From Cryptomeria japonica (lineage: Eukaryota; Streptophyta; Pinopsida; Cupressales; Cupressaceae), in contig NC_081405.1 in assembly GCF_030272615.1 (NCBI RefSeq), forward strand, positions 317,679,041 to 317,743,040: a stretch of DNA of 64,000 nucleotides, in the 5' to 3' direction. Shown in pieces: positions 22,501-33,753 of this stretch. The position numbers and the translations under genes were made by a program. Under the pieces are notes generated by a model, which saw nothing but the letters and a program-made list of their open reading frames with translations, was not told where the DNA came from and ran no database searches. Every line of letters starts with the position of its first letter. Position 1 is the stretch's first letter.

Positions 22501-22986
22501 AGAGGTAGCCATGATGTTTGATGTAAAGGTAGGTAAACTAGCAATAGAAGTGGTCAAAGGAATAAAATGATTGACTTGTGTAGGAGGTTGTGTATAACCT
22601 AAAGATTCAGCACAACTCTTCATAGGCATCACATTCGAATCCACAATGTGTGAAATACCACGCAAAATATCAATTCCATTCTTATCACTTTGAAGCATAC
22701 GTTTTAGACCCTCAATTAAAGGAAGAGCTTGACTATCAGGGTATTCATGAGACATCCATTGGTGAAAATCATCAAATTGGTTATCCAATTTGGAAAGTTG
22801 TTCAACAGAAACTTCATGGGGAGCTTCTTCATCATTAGGAGGATTAGAGGAATTACCCATGTCCTCGTTAAAAAGGCTATTCAAATTAGGTTCCATCTCC
22901 TCGGTAGTTAAACCTCGGAAGGACTTAATTCTACAGCTTCGTCTAACGGTAATAGTGTAAGTAGGGCTTACTGTTGTAAAACTCAT
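19537..22986 (-). CDS. Element D gag-protease-like protein (1149 aa)
   Basis: Uninterrupted ORF starting MSFTTVSPTY. Residues 1-300 are Pro/Ser/Asn-rich and low complexity. Residues ~318-475 form a retrotransposon gag (capsid) domain with LELYNGKGDPLTHVKTF and ALQWYCSLP. A Cys/His cluster CHFHRQPGHDTEKC at 579-592 corresponds to the variant knuckle of Tat-like gags. Residues ~692-800 look like a retropepsin fold (VAKVKNTPCRGVLIDPSC ... LGYPWLSS), but the catalytic triplet is Asp-Pro-Ser at 712-714 instead of Asp-Thr/Ser-Gly, so activity is doubtful. A basic patch RRNRSAWEHRRKRRLRA at 985-1001 could be a nuclear localisation signal, and the C terminus is acidic. It would form virus-like particles in the cytoplasm that package the element's RNA. 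Confidence 0.85.
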   Translation of the reverse strand: MSFTTVSPTYTITVRRSCRIKSFRGLTTEEMEPNLNSLFNEDMGNSSNPPNDEEAPHEVSVEQLSKLDNQFDDFHQWMSHEYPDSQALPLIEGLKRMLQSDKNGIDILRGISHIVDSNVMPMKSCAESLGYTQPPTQVNHFIPLTTSIASLPTFTSNIMATSIQDIPPVITSHGGNPPSSINPIPSFNPTSSFLPSISVPITSSQMNMTQGGNSFNHSIPPCSVPPIQSSPMVDYHRVPPPYSLPSFNNITPPSQSNTPNMNSSTEATINNLAQTVSSLQQQIASMNQSKFSVPTFDVASPLSLDIVRAIPPKHVEIPHLELYNGKGDPLTHVKTFQTICTDFAYDQRFLAKLFTRTLRDKALQWYCSLPSYSITSFEQLANAFIQQFQNNISPKVTLIDLMHCKQGVKEKVTDFIGRYKHLYAQISFPVPDSDIQRIFISNLQKDIRDKLLFFEFTSFQQLCATLHNYQLIVSQMEQSHPMAPSDKGDSSQQPFGKFKPNRDSIKFNENIINNNVNAASGVPPISKFFRKERKYTPLNESLHDIMNKLLGQNVLTLPPIRQIDPAKITSPYFDHKSFCHFHRQPGHDTEKCFSLKGKIQDLIDNNTISISGVNDKGNTSIAPPNQNLQIFTNPLPSHTSHTSNAIEANDSSFSSDGLVSMTPNVINFVEQQEIPKEPSITFDSSETIRAPDGPLYIVAKVKNTPCRGVLIDPSCMVNVITEEFLFTLQLNQVIYDKTDVIVKLFDAFSSPAIGSITLPIEVHNKSLDVNFAIIPSSEQFRVKLGYPWLSSMKAIASPIHKCLKFPHNGEVVTVNHSLFKPAERTSSVPIDYFWPKQFQSLPPRSDHLFKSYQKWKTDMILSLSEPRTPKLDIPIILEKEILPLKDKTNVFPQEDSQPVPMDVTMSMPNKSSKNRPIPPRHDGLGLLPKPNILPLYGAVPPPFYREKRPSSSPIFQPKRPQPKHPSDKDENIPPPLSSTLPTKTRRNRSAWEHRRKRRLRAQAAASQTLQSPKTPSTSIIPFSPQSDIEPKFPKHKMHDGLDLVRVKDPIFINLDDDIDENVMHDENVTPLASDSEYELVDVDNHLSNEFSKALILAPRQEQCGLEHEHSPCLDLVIAPSAMLDVPPLACSLPSRNIDQQDRGVDDMLD

Positions 22987-23086
22987 GCACTAGAGAGAGA
23001 GAGAAGATTTTGATTTTAGAGGTAGCAATTTTCAGTAAAACCAGCCAATCTTCCAGATTTAAGCTGTTAAATGCAATCACAACAGT

Positions 23087-23191
23087 CTCCCGAAATTTTG
23101 GAAAAAATGTTCGGGACCGTGGCGCTCGGAGTGCAACACGGTCCTTGCAACTTTTTTCGAAATTTGCAGGGATGAAAGGTATGATGATTTT
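23087..23191 (-). repeat. Element D leader motif, copy 1
   Basis: A ~105-bp unit (CTCCCGAAATTTTGG ... GGCGCTCGGAGTGCAACACGG (in part) ... GGGATGAAAG) is repeated at 23709-23815 and shows weaker similarity to the LTR block near 17925-17995. It lies in the untranslated leader upstream of gag, where packaging and dimerisation signals normally lie. Confidence 0.75.
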
Positions 23192-23708
23192 AGAGCTAAT
23201 CTGAAAAAATTGAGGGATTTTACGATCTGTAGATAGGCCAAATTAAAGTTGCAATCTCAAAATTGAACCCTATCAAGATTGTCAAAAAATGCAAAATTTG
23301 AATTTTGAAAAAGAGAGGGAAACTGAAATTTTGAATTTTATGATTTTAGAGGGAATGTCAAAAGCAGCGCAAGTTTTGAAATTTAAAAATTGACTCAATT
23401 TCACGCTAAATTCAATTTTGAAAGCGGAAATCAAAGTTGTTGTAATTAGGCACTTAATTTCAAAAGTCACAAAATGCAAGAATTTGAATAAAGCACTGAA
23501 ATTTTGAATGAATGCAAACACAATTTTCAGATTTAGGACAGTAAGAACACAATTTTGACACAAAATTTCAATTTCAACAATTTTTGAATGATTAGAAGCC
23601 TTAGACCAAGCAATCGCAAGACCAACTTTGACCGTAATTTTGAAAGTGTTATAATTGACAAAATCAGCCAAAATTTTGGATTTTAGCAGGAAAATACAGC
23701 AAGATCTC

Positions 23709-23815
23709 GCTCCCGAAATTTTGAAAAAAATGTCGGGGATGATGGCGCTCGGAGTGCAACACGGTCCTTGCAACTTTTTTCCAAATTTTCAGGGATGAAA
23801 GATATTGTGATTTTA
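23709..23815 (-). repeat. Element D leader motif, copy 2
   Basis: Second copy of the ~105-bp leader unit, ~620 bp from the first. The core GGCGCTCGGAGTGCAACACG is conserved between them, whereas the flanking A/T-rich leader is not visibly repeated. Confidence 0.75.
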
Positions 23816-24140
23816 TTGCGGAATCCAAAGTTACAGCTAATTTGGAGATGTTTTGATTGGTCAAGTTGTTGGACAAAGGTTGAATTAAGAAGGTTTCCAA
23901 AAATTAGGGTTTTGACATTTAACCACTTAATTTTCAGAATTAAAGCACAAATATGAATTGAAAATTTGTAATAGAAAGGCAGATCTGAAACAGGCATTAA
24001 CATTTAGACATTTCGCAAGTTCAATTACCAAAAAGAAAATTTAGGGTTTTTATGCAATCACCTCTAAAATTTTGCAAAAGATCAAACATGGAAATGTAAT
24101 CAATTTTTTCAGATCTAAGCATGAAAAATCAGAAAGGATG

Positions 24141-24158
24141 TTCACGTCGGGTTCACCA
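24141..24158 (-). promoter_or_regulatory. Element D primer-binding site
   Basis: Three bases after the 5' LTR end the minus strand reads TGGTGAACCCGACGTGAA. It begins with the TGG that pairs with a tRNA CCA tail. I cannot name the tRNA from memory. Confidence 0.65.
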
Positions 24159-24161
24159 AAA

Positions 24162-25378
24162 TGTAAAGTGGAAAATCGCGGTCGAACCCTAGTTGGTCTC
24201 CCCTCTTCTAACTCCGAGGAGAGAGAAAGGAGGTTCGCTAGGATTCGATGGGTTTTCACTTAGGGGGAAGACTTTACATTCAAAAGAGGGGTTGAAACTC
24301 ATAAGATTCAATCCCACACAATGTAAGATTGGATGCTAAATGAATTTCAAGGGTTAGGAAAGCAAGGCTACCCTCTTTTGTAAAGAATGTTGATTAAGGA
24401 AATTAAGCTAAGGATGCATAGAAAGTCATAAAGATTCGCTTATAAACTGAGTTTAGGTTATAGGATGAAGTTGCGGACCTGGAATTAGCAGTAGAATGTC
24501 GATACGGTGCTGTCCTGCAAATTTGAGAAAAAGTTGTCGGGACGATGGCGCCCGGCGCCACGGTCCTCTGAAAAATCCGCGAAACGAAGGGGGATCTGTT
24601 CGTCTCTGCACAAGGATTCCAGATCTTCAATCTCAGCCGCGTACTTGCAACCTACACACAAAAAAGTGAAGACGATTGGGGGGTAAGGGATTAGGGGTTT
24701 GCCTTTAGGTCAAACCCCGGTTCTCGAATTAACCAAGAAATGAGCAAGTGCTGTAAATGTAAATGACTATAATGTAAAACAAGTACTAATACCTTGTTCT
24801 AAGGATGTTTGTATCCTTATGTGCAAAGGTTTAGATGTTGTATGTTGTAGTATGTAGCATGTAATAAGTGATCTCCTCTTCAATGGTTGAATCCTTGACT
24901 TGAATGCAACACTTAGCCTTGAATGGAGACTTGAAATGATCAATTGCTTGAAGGAATGCTTGAATGCTTGAATGCTTGAATGTTTGAGTATAGTTTCCAT
25001 GCTTTGTACACATATCCCCTTCATCTGCCAAATGAGAGAGAAAATGTAGTTTATATACTTGTCAATTAAGGCTGATAGACTGATTTTCCCGACCTTAGGC
25101 CGACCAAGGAAGTATATTTCCAAATTGCAATCAAAAAGACCCGAGCCCCTTAAGAAACCGGGCCCAAAATAGGACCCAGGGACCAGGGCGCTGGGCGCTC
25201 TGGTCCCACCTCCCGGACAGTGGGGTGCAAGGAGGTTCAGGCCAATGGTGCTTGAAAAATGCAGTTTTCAGTGTCGTGAGCAAGTTTTGGGGTCTCCATT
25301 CAGGTTGTGTGTTGCGTCGCCATCGTGAAGACCGAAATGCAGTCGAAATTGCAAGTGTCGCAATTTTAGGACGCTACA
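24162..25378 (-). repeat. Element D 5' LTR
   Basis: 1217 bp, ending at the perfect target duplication on its outer side. It is highly similar to the 3' LTR apart from scattered substitutions and three short repeat-number differences (GC-rich unit, a 10-12 bp insertion near 24845, and one extra GAATGCTT unit near 24965). Confidence 0.9.
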
Positions 25379-25383
25379 GTATA

Positions 25384-26417
25384 AAGTTTGGGTTAAATTA
25401 GAAATACTTGTGAAGGAGATGATACAATCAAACAAGCTAAGTTGTATAATGGTAAAACTAAATATGAATGTTTATAGATGCATGAAGAAGACAATATAAC
25501 TAACAACCTAGAGAAGATAGATGATATTGTAAGTGAGATCAAAGGTCTTGGAGGTACCTTGCTAAAAGATGAAGTTTTAGAAAAGGTACTTAGAACTCTT
25601 AATAAACCCTATAGCTCTAAGGTTTTAGTGATAGAAGAATCACAGAATAAGAAATAATTAAATTAGAGAATAATTGTATGGCTCGTTATTGGCTTTTGTG
25701 ATGAGAGAATTTGGTACTACTGTTGTAAGAACATAAACTTTATTTAAGGCTACTTAATAAGTGAAAGATGAGGAATCCGATGAAGAAAGATTTGATGAGA
25801 TTGAGGAAAAATTTGTGATAAGGATGAAGAAAGGAATTGAAAAGTATAAAGGTAAATTGACATTTAAATGTTTTAGCTATAGAAAAATAGGTCATTATGC
25901 TTCTAGATGTCTTGATAGAATTCTGAATCAAAAGAATAAGGAATTCAAAATAAAGTTCAATAGGAAAGCTTATTATGTTAGAGAAGATACAAATATTTAT
26001 GATGATGAATTCAATTGTGAAGAAGACAGTGAATGTTCCTTCTTGGCATTAATGGAAGAATCTTGTTTCGCTAACCCTAGAAAAATTATGAAGGAGAAAT
26101 CTTTTGAAGATGCTACTAAAACTGATGCTATTGTTGTATTTTTTTTTTATGCTAGAAGAGGCATTGATGAATACATTATTGATAGTGGGTTTTCAAATCA
26201 TATGACTGGTGACAAGAGTAAGTTTGTAAATCTTGAAAATTTTGATGGAGGTGTTGTTAGATTTGGAGATGATCAGATGGCTAGAATAGTTAAAATTTGT
26301 TTTATTAGTTTTGATAACATATATAATATTAACAATATTTTATATGTTAAAGGCTTAAACCATAATTTATTGAGTGTTGGTAAAATGTGTAGGATTGGAT
26401 ATAATCCTATTTCCTAG
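25384..26417 (+). pseudogene. Element C gag second part and protease
   Basis: Reading resumes right after the D insertion with VWVKLEILCEGDDTIKQAKL and the helical gag region. The zinc knuckle CFSYRKIGHYASRC (25869-25910) has its second Cys replaced by Tyr. The protease motif IDSGFSNHM and the conserved HNLLSVGKM follow within an open stretch from 25761. Stops near 25390-25480, 25657 and 25750 break the frame, so no functional polyprotein is possible. Confidence 0.75.
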
Positions 26418-28013
26418 GATGATAGGTGTGATATTAGAAAAAGGTCCCTAACTATGATTGCAATAGGAAAAACAACAGTTGACAAATATTACCTAATGAC
26501 GCAAAATAATGAGAGTTGGTTATGGAATCAGAGGATGTGTCACATTAATTTTGATAATTTGGGAAGGATTAAATATTCAATTAAAGTTGTGAGAGATTTT
26601 CAAAAATTTAAAAAGCCTGCTAATGTTATGTATAAAGAATGTCAAGTTGGAAAACAAACAATGAGAATTTTTATAGTTAAGCAACAATCTTCTACTAGAC
26701 TATTAGAATTAGTGCACATTGATCTTTGTGATCGAACCAAAACAAGAATTCAACAAGGTGAAAGGTATTTCAATCTCTTAATTGGTGATTTCTCTAGAAT
26801 GACTAGGGTCACTTTCCTAAAAGAAAAATCTAAAGCTTTAGAAAAGTTCAATAAATTAAAGGCTATGGTTGAAAATAAGACATATAAAAGAATCAAATGT
26901 TGAGGTTTGACAAATGTGGAGAGTTTACTTCTGATAAATTCAATATTTTTTATGATAATCATGGGATAAGAATACATTTGTTTGCTCCTAGGATGCCATA
27001 ACAAAATGGTGTAGTTGAAAGGATGAATAGAATAATTCAAGAGGTTGCTAGAAGAATGATGAATGAAGAAAGTCTAACAAAAGCATACTAGAAAGAAGAA
27101 ATACATATTGCTATATAGACACTTAACATAGTGCAAATTAGAAGAAATCATGAGAAGACATCTTATGTACTTTGGTGTGGAAGGAATCCATCTATTAATT
27201 ATTTAAGAGTATTTATATGTAAATGTTTTATCAAAAGTGACAAAGAAAATTTGAGAAATTTTGACACAAGAACTAATGAAGGTATATTCCTCGGCTATTC
27301 TACCAAAAGAAAATCTTACATGTGTTATAATAGAAGACCTAGAAGAGCTATTGAAAGAACAAATATGAAGGTTGACGAAGACACTTCAAAGAATACAGTT
27401 GTAGAGATGGGATATGAATCTTACAAGTCTATCAATAAACTAGAAGAAGAAAAGAACAAAGAAATACAAGCTTCAAATGATAAGGAAGATTATTTATAAA
27501 TTGCTCCTATGACTCTTAGGTATGTGCAAAAGAATCATTTAGAGAAACAAATTATAAGAGACAAGAATATTGGTGTTATCACAAGAAGTAAAGCTATTCA
27601 AGGATAGGTGAACCTATGATTAATTTTAGAGATAGAGATGTGAACAATAAGAGATGCTCATGGTGATAAACATTGGATGAAAGTTATGGAGGAAGAACTA
27701 GAACAAATTGAGAAGAATAAGACTTGGGAACTTGTCCCAAGACCAGCTGACAAGTATGTAATAGGAACTAAATGGGTATTTCAAAAAAAATTGGATGAAG
27801 ATGGACACATAGTAAGGAATAAGGAAATAATTGTATGTAAAGGCTACTCACAAGTAGAAGGAATAGATTTTGAGGAAGATTATGAGCTCCTCTGGTCAGA
27901 ATGAAATCTATCAGAATGTTTCTGGCTTTTGTAGTGCATAATTATTTAAATGTTTATCAAATGGATGTGAATTATTCATTCTTGAATGGAGAATTGAAAA
28001 AGTAACTATATAG
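26418..28013 (+). pseudogene. Element C integrase and reverse transcriptase N-terminal part
   Basis: GAG-pre-integrase (WLWNQRMCHINFD, CQVGKQ) and integrase (VHIDLCD; the DxGGEF region is frameshifted near 26900) are followed by the C-terminal block EGIFLGYSTK. Reverse transcriptase begins with KTWELVPRP and TKWVFQKK and stops at YQMDVNYSFLNGELKK, cut at the TATAG target site (28009-28013) of element E. Several stops and frameshifts are present. The remainder lies at 51657-52831. Confidence 0.8.
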
Positions 28014-29268
28014 TGTTAGACAGATCTGATATCGGGAGTAAATTGAGAGGGGGGGGCGTGTATCAGTTTACTATCAGAAATCAGAACTATTGCATATCAA
28101 AAACCTGTAAACTGGAGCACAAATAAACCAACACAATGAAGGATAAATCATGAAAGCATAGTATACACAAAACCAATATTTTTGAAGTGAAAAACCCGGT
28201 AACAGGAAAAATCACAGTGGGAAACCCTACCCATAATTAGATAATACTTCTACAGTAGTATGTGAAATAATTACTATGGGGATTTCACTTGCAATCTGGC
28301 CAACAACCTAGAGCTCACTGCTAATCACAAAAGGGAACTCTCACTGACTTCCAAAACATTGGACTACAATCTGGAAAGAAATAATTATGAAAGTAGCATC
28401 TCCCAATGCTTGATACAGTTCTGGTTAAGTACAGATGCCTACCCTACAATACCAAAAACCTTCTTCCGAATGATATCACTTGTTGGAACATAAACCTTCC
28501 TCTAATAATGCAGATATAACCATCGATCCCACACCTCTTATCCATATCAAAATTACATAAATCAGTCACCTATAAATACTAATCAACAACCTTATGATAA
28601 GGTCGGCTAAACCCTAAACCCAAAAACCCATAATAACAAAAATTACATTACACGGTATCACCGAACCAATATTAGGATTTAAATTACATAGCATGGACCT
28701 AATTCAAATATCCAAACAATTATATCCTTTGAAAACTCTATTAAGACAAAAATCCAGCATGTTTCACCAACCGGTACAAACCCTCAGTGAAGTAACATAG
28801 ACACTCTAACCGGATCCAAATAGGACCACCATAACAGCACACCAGCTAATGCAAAGTCACCAAACACTTAGAATATGATCAAGAGGCACCTTCAGCATGA
28901 TAGAAACCAATTCCATAAGCCAGACCAAAATCATCTGATCAAAACATCAAATATCACTTACTGGTAAAGCTAACCGGTACCAGGAAATACCAACTGGGAA
29001 CATAAGCATTAGTTACTAGAGAACCAAAATATGAACCAACAAAATATGACAAGAATATAACCATCTAGAATAAGAATCCAAAACTGCATCCAAGGATTTG
29101 ATCATACCGGATCAGAATCGAATCCAAAACCAAGATAAACACCAAGGCAAACCGGGATAGGTCCAACTGGGATACAATGTTGAAATCAATGACAACACTT
29201 AACCAAATCCAGTATATTGATGGTAACACTGAATGTGAAAAACATCCAAGTGCCAAGGAATGCCAACA
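28014..29268 (-). repeat. Element E 3' LTR
   Basis: About 1.26 kb. On the minus strand it starts TGTTGGCATTCC at 29268, after a purine-rich ATTGGGAGAGAT (29269-29280, probable polypurine tract), and ends GTCTAACA at 28014 against the target duplication. It aligns over its length with 50416-51651 with many differences, indicating age. Confidence 0.8.
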
Positions 29269-29467
29269 ATCTCTCCCAATGATATGATTGATTTTCACAT
29301 GAATACCATCTATCCCCCTTTGACATCAATGACAAAGGACACATACCAAACCAAAAATACTCAACCAAATAGGTGACTACTCCCCCTGAGTAGTAGCATC
29401 ATCTCATCAACCTGGATCAAAGAAAATATCTGATAACCTTGCCGGATTGATGCATTCTTGTGCATCT

Positions 29468-31411
29468 CTAAGTCTCTTCCAGAGGGTTAGTAGCCCCCAA
29501 TTGATCTCTGAGATATTCAAAAGTATTTTTAGAAAATGGTTTTGTTATAATATCTACAATCTTCTCCTTAGTAGGCACATAAACCAATATGACTTTCTTT
29601 GCTTCAACCTTTCCCTTCAAGAAATTATACCTTATATAAATATGTTTTGATTTGGATTGAAATATTAGATTCTTTAACATATCAATAGCATCAGTATTAT
29701 CATAGTGAATAAAAATAGGACCATCATAACTTATCCTTATATCTTTCAACATTTGTTTCATCCATAAAATCCGAGTACAATTGGTTGCAGCACCTACATA
29801 TTCTACTTCAGCAATAGATAATGAAGTACATGATTGTTTCTTAATAAGCCATGAAACCAACTCATTTCCAAGAAAGAATGCCCTGTCAGTGGTGCTCTTC
29901 TTATCATCCACATCTCCTACCCAATCAAAGTTTGTATAGGCACATAGTCTGAAATCATTATTCTTTGGATACCATAACCCAAGTCTATTGTACCTTCCAA
30001 ATATCTGAATATCCTCTTGACAACAATATCATGAGTTCCTCTAGGATCTGACTAAAATCTAGAAGCAATACAAACAACATTAATTATATCAGGTCTAGTC
30101 CAAGTTAAGTACAACAATCCACCAATCATTGATTTGTATCTACTTGGATTCACTTTAGGAGATTCATCATCCTTTGACAATTTGTGACCAGTTATCATAG
30201 GAGTACCAAAAGGTTTTGAATTCTCAAGTCCAAATTTCTTAAGAAATTCCTTCACATACTTAGTTTGAAAAATGAAAATACCTTTATCAGTTTGAGTAAT
30301 TTTCAAACCTAAGAAAAATTTCATCTCACCAATCATAGACATTTCAAATTCATTTTTCATATCATCTGCAAATTTCATGCATAGGCTTTCTTCTCCTCCA
30401 AAAATGATATCATCCACAAAGACTTCAATAGTCAGTATGTTATCATGCTCAATTTTATAATATAAGTTACTATTAGCATTACCTTTGCTTGAACCGATCT
30501 TAGAAAGATATCTATCCAATCTAGCATACCATGCTCTAGGGGCCTGTTTTAGTCCATATAAAGCTTTATTCAATCTGCAAACCATGTCCTTGTCTTTTGA
30601 TAAATAAAATCCATAATTTTTCTCAATGTAGACTTCCTCCTCAAGATCTCCATTCAGAAATGTGCATTCTACATCCGTCTGATATACTTTGTAGTTCTTG
30701 TGTGCAGCATAGGCAAGAAATAGTCTTACGGCTTCAATTATTGCAACTGAAGGATAAGTCTCACCATAATCAATTCCTTCTTCTTGGGAATAACCTTTGC
30801 AAACCAATGTAGCCTTCTTTCTTACAACTTGACCTTCCTCATTAAATTTGTTCCTGGAAACCCATTTAGTTCCAATAATATTCTTATATTTAGGTCTGAG
30901 AACTAATTCCCGTGTCTTATTCTTTTCTATCTAATCAAATTCTTCTTCCATTGCTTTCATCTAATTTTAATCTTTACCTTATTCAATAAATGATTTCGGT
31001 TCAATTTGAGAAATCAAACATACCTCTTCAGTAGCTAGCCTTCTTCTAGTCATCACACCTTTGCTTTTATCTCTAATGATCTGATCTTTAGAATGATTTA
31101 GTTTCACATACCTGGGAGTCTTTGAATTTTCTTTATTTACTGACTCTTTCTGCTATTCAACAATCACTATTGAATATTCTAATATTGTTGGAGTCATTGA
31201 TTCAATGCTCTGAGTAACTTCTTGCATTACCGGTTCAGGTCTAATAAATTCATCTTCTGGTCCATAGTCATATGTTCTGATCTAATTACTGCTTTGTTAA
31301 TCCACCTTAACACTTCTTCTCTCCAATATCCTATTAAATCTTTTGTTATAACATCTATATGTTTTACTTTTTTCTATAAATGATAAAAACTTAATTCTTC
31401 TAAATTTTGGT
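29468..31411 (-). pseudogene. Element E reverse transcriptase and RNase H
   Basis: On the minus strand: degraded polymerase N-terminal part (LVCKGYSQEEGIDYGETY), TDVECTFLNGDLEEEVY, ALYGLKQAPRAWYARLDRYL, the catalytic FVDDIIFGG at about 30422-30396, and FFLGLKI. RNase H follows with WVGDVDDKKST, SLSIAEVEYVGA and HYDNTDAIDM, ending KPFSKNTFEYLRDQLGA. The open piece 30052-30807 holds the whole catalytic core. Stops occur before 30807 and near 30050, and the spacer toward the integrase (about 30900-31400) is heavily decayed. Enzyme function is lost at the polyprotein level. Confidence 0.85.
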
Positions 31412-32242
31412 ATGTAACATCAATACCCAGGGCATGCAGTTGGTTTGATACTGATATGTTGAATATTTTTCATTTTATTAAGTTTTGAAGTTCGACTAAT
31501 TATAATTTAGATATAGGTGAACATTTGAACACATAACTTTTCTATATATATATCAAAATTCAATTTAATTTTTTTTTTGTTAGAAAGAAGACATCAATAA
31601 CTAGTGCATAGATATTTTTTAGATTTTTTTTGAAATAGTTTACTATTTTTCCCAATGCATTGAACAGATAAGTTCATGTTCGGTGAAAAACATACATTCA
31701 TACTAAATAAAATAAAATAATGTTACTAAAATTAAATATATTATAAATTATACTATTTGAAAAGCTTATAATAAGGACTAAATACTTAAAAAAATAAAAC
31801 TAAATGAATTTGACCCCCCAAAAGTTAATGTACAATTAGTTTTTTATTAGCATTTGATAGATGCAAAGGAGACTCCATTGCAAGTATCATTCAGAAGTAG
31901 AGAGGTTTTATCCAAGAAATTTTGATCTAAGAGCCTTTGATCTAACTCTCTTTAATTACTTACTTATAACGGGACCTCTTAAAGCTTAAATCATTATAAT
32001 TTCTAAAAAATGTATGATTTGAGCAATAGTAAGGATGTACCAAAAAGTGGGTACATTTTGATCATTTATAGAAAAAAAATTATGCGTTTGGGGATGCACG
32101 TCACTCTTAAAAAAAGTTGTTTGTTGTAAAAAAATACATTTTGAGGGAGATGAAAAAATAAATTAAACTTTATTAAAAAAAAATTGAAAAAATATATATT
32201 TGGAATCTACAAACAAGATCTAACAAATCACTAGTTTACATA
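31412..32242. other. Unidentified AT-rich insert in element E, left part
   Basis: About 0.83 kb with no similarity to copia genes. Its continuation at 39893-40025 lies on the other side of element G, so together these form a ~0.97-kb foreign segment inside E. No terminal inverted repeats or coding potential are evident. Confidence 0.4.
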
Positions 32243-33753
32243 TGTAAAGCTCTGATGCTAATAGTAAAGAAGATGAGAGGGGGGGTGAATCATACAAACT
32301 TAATCTTCAATATATTCAAAAGATTCAACCTCAGTAGCATATACTTCTGAATATATAACCAAAACTGTAAAACATTCAAACTCATGAACAGATAATCATC
32401 ACAGCACATATAACACTAGATTTAACATGGAAACCCAAATAGGGAAAAACCAATGTGGGATTTCAGACCCACTAAGAAATATACCCTTCTAGAGTATGCT
32501 CGGTTGAAAGCAAATCTTGTTAAAGATTACAAACACATTGCTAGATGTGATCCAGTTAAGGGATTTCCCTCAGACTTGTTAGAGTCTTGCACTTTGTTAG
32601 AAGTGACCTTGTCAAAGGATTTCAAACACTCATTTAGAATGTTACCTTGCTAGAGGATTTACAAATAAGACTATTAGGTCCACTCGGTTAAGAGATTTTC
32701 TATCACTTTATAAAATAATAGTAATAAAAATATATTTGCAACTTCACATCTAAAATGCTAAAGAAGATTCTTATTTTCTCAAAACAATCTTGTCATAAGA
32801 CTTATCTAGTCCCTTGAAGGCCTTGTTGGGCTTCTCAATCCGTTCTTCATTCAGATCTTCAAGCTTCTAAGCTCGATAAACATTCTTGTAGCATCACTAT
32901 GCATACATTTGCCCCCATATATTGTTTATCAACAATTCCTTATTTATAAACAATTTCTAACCACTTAATCTCCTTGATCACATTTCCCATGATCATTCTT
33001 AGCCATCAGATCATCAAACTTGACTAGGTTCAATGTATCCTTCAATATAAAAATGTTTTACCTCACCTTGGAACTTGCATTCCTTCCTAGGAACTTGTGC
33101 TAGGTTATTGCAGTTCAATTTGTGTTGTAGATCTTCCTACTAATTTTCCATTGCTGTAGATCCTTAACAAACTTCTTGCATAACAAACCAATCATTTGTT
33201 CATCTCCAGCTCATCAGCATCCTTCATTAAATAATGCTTTTATCCATCCAATGTGATCTATTATAACTCATTTGTTACTCGATTAATACTGAACTTCGCT
33301 CGTTAGACATTCTGCCTTCATTAACCGATATCAATAACCTTAGGGTTTACCGACTAGGTACCTTAGGGTTTACCGACTAGGTTCCTTGCTCAGTGACATA
33401 ATATAGTATTAAACTTATAATCAACAACATGTGTAGGATATCAAAACAATCAAAACAACATGATCTCATCATTGTCTAACTTGGTAATAGTTGCCCATTG
33501 AATAGCTTATTTCTCCCCTTTATTATCACATTCTTTCTGTGTCACTTACCAACCTCTTAATACTCATCAAAACATACTTCTCAAGATATGGCAACATCAT
33601 ACTGAATCAAAAAATCAATTTCTTGACATCAATGACAAAATAATATTATTAAGACAGTAATCATCCTTCTTTAGTTATATCAACAATATCCAACAACCTG
33701 CTCAATATCCTTATTAAAATGCCAACAATCTCCTTTCTATTGTAATGCCAACA
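32243..33753 (-). repeat. Element G 3' LTR
   Basis: About 1.51 kb on the minus strand, starting TGTTGGCATT after the polypurine tract AAAGGGGGAGAT and ending CTTTACA. A 26-bp direct duplication at the start (33728-33753) repeats the GGAGATTGTTGGCATT junction and is absent from the other LTR. A ~24-bp tandem (TTAGGGTTTACCGACTAGGT unit) lies at about 33340-33385 and is shared by both LTRs. Confidence 0.85.

Larger units (their letters stand above)
17570..25378 (-). mobile_element. Element D: non-autonomous Ty3/gypsy-type gag-only retrotransposon
   Basis: A complete 7.8-kb minus-strand element with LTRs of 1230 and 1217 bp and a perfect 5-bp target duplication GTATA (17565-17569 and 25379-25383). 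It has a TGG-initiated primer site, a ~1.1-kb leader, one uninterrupted 1149-codon gag-protease ORF, a ~0.7-kb 3' untranslated region and a GGGGG-containing polypurine tract. No reverse transcriptase, RNase H or integrase is present, and no room is left for them. This matches the described class of terminal-repeat elements with only GAG (TR-GAG/LARD type). The open ORF and similar LTRs suggest it is among the youngest insertions here. An autonomous partner must supply the enzymes. Confidence 0.9.

Noticed and set aside
23282-24003. Overlapping minus-strand ORFs (163, 78 and 106 codons) in the D leader
   Set aside because: They overlap each other, span the repeated untranslated motif and resemble no protein; they are probably chance reading in A/T-rich leader.
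30597-30812. Plus-strand ORF opposite element E reverse transcriptase
   Set aside because: Antisense shadow of the polymerase frame.
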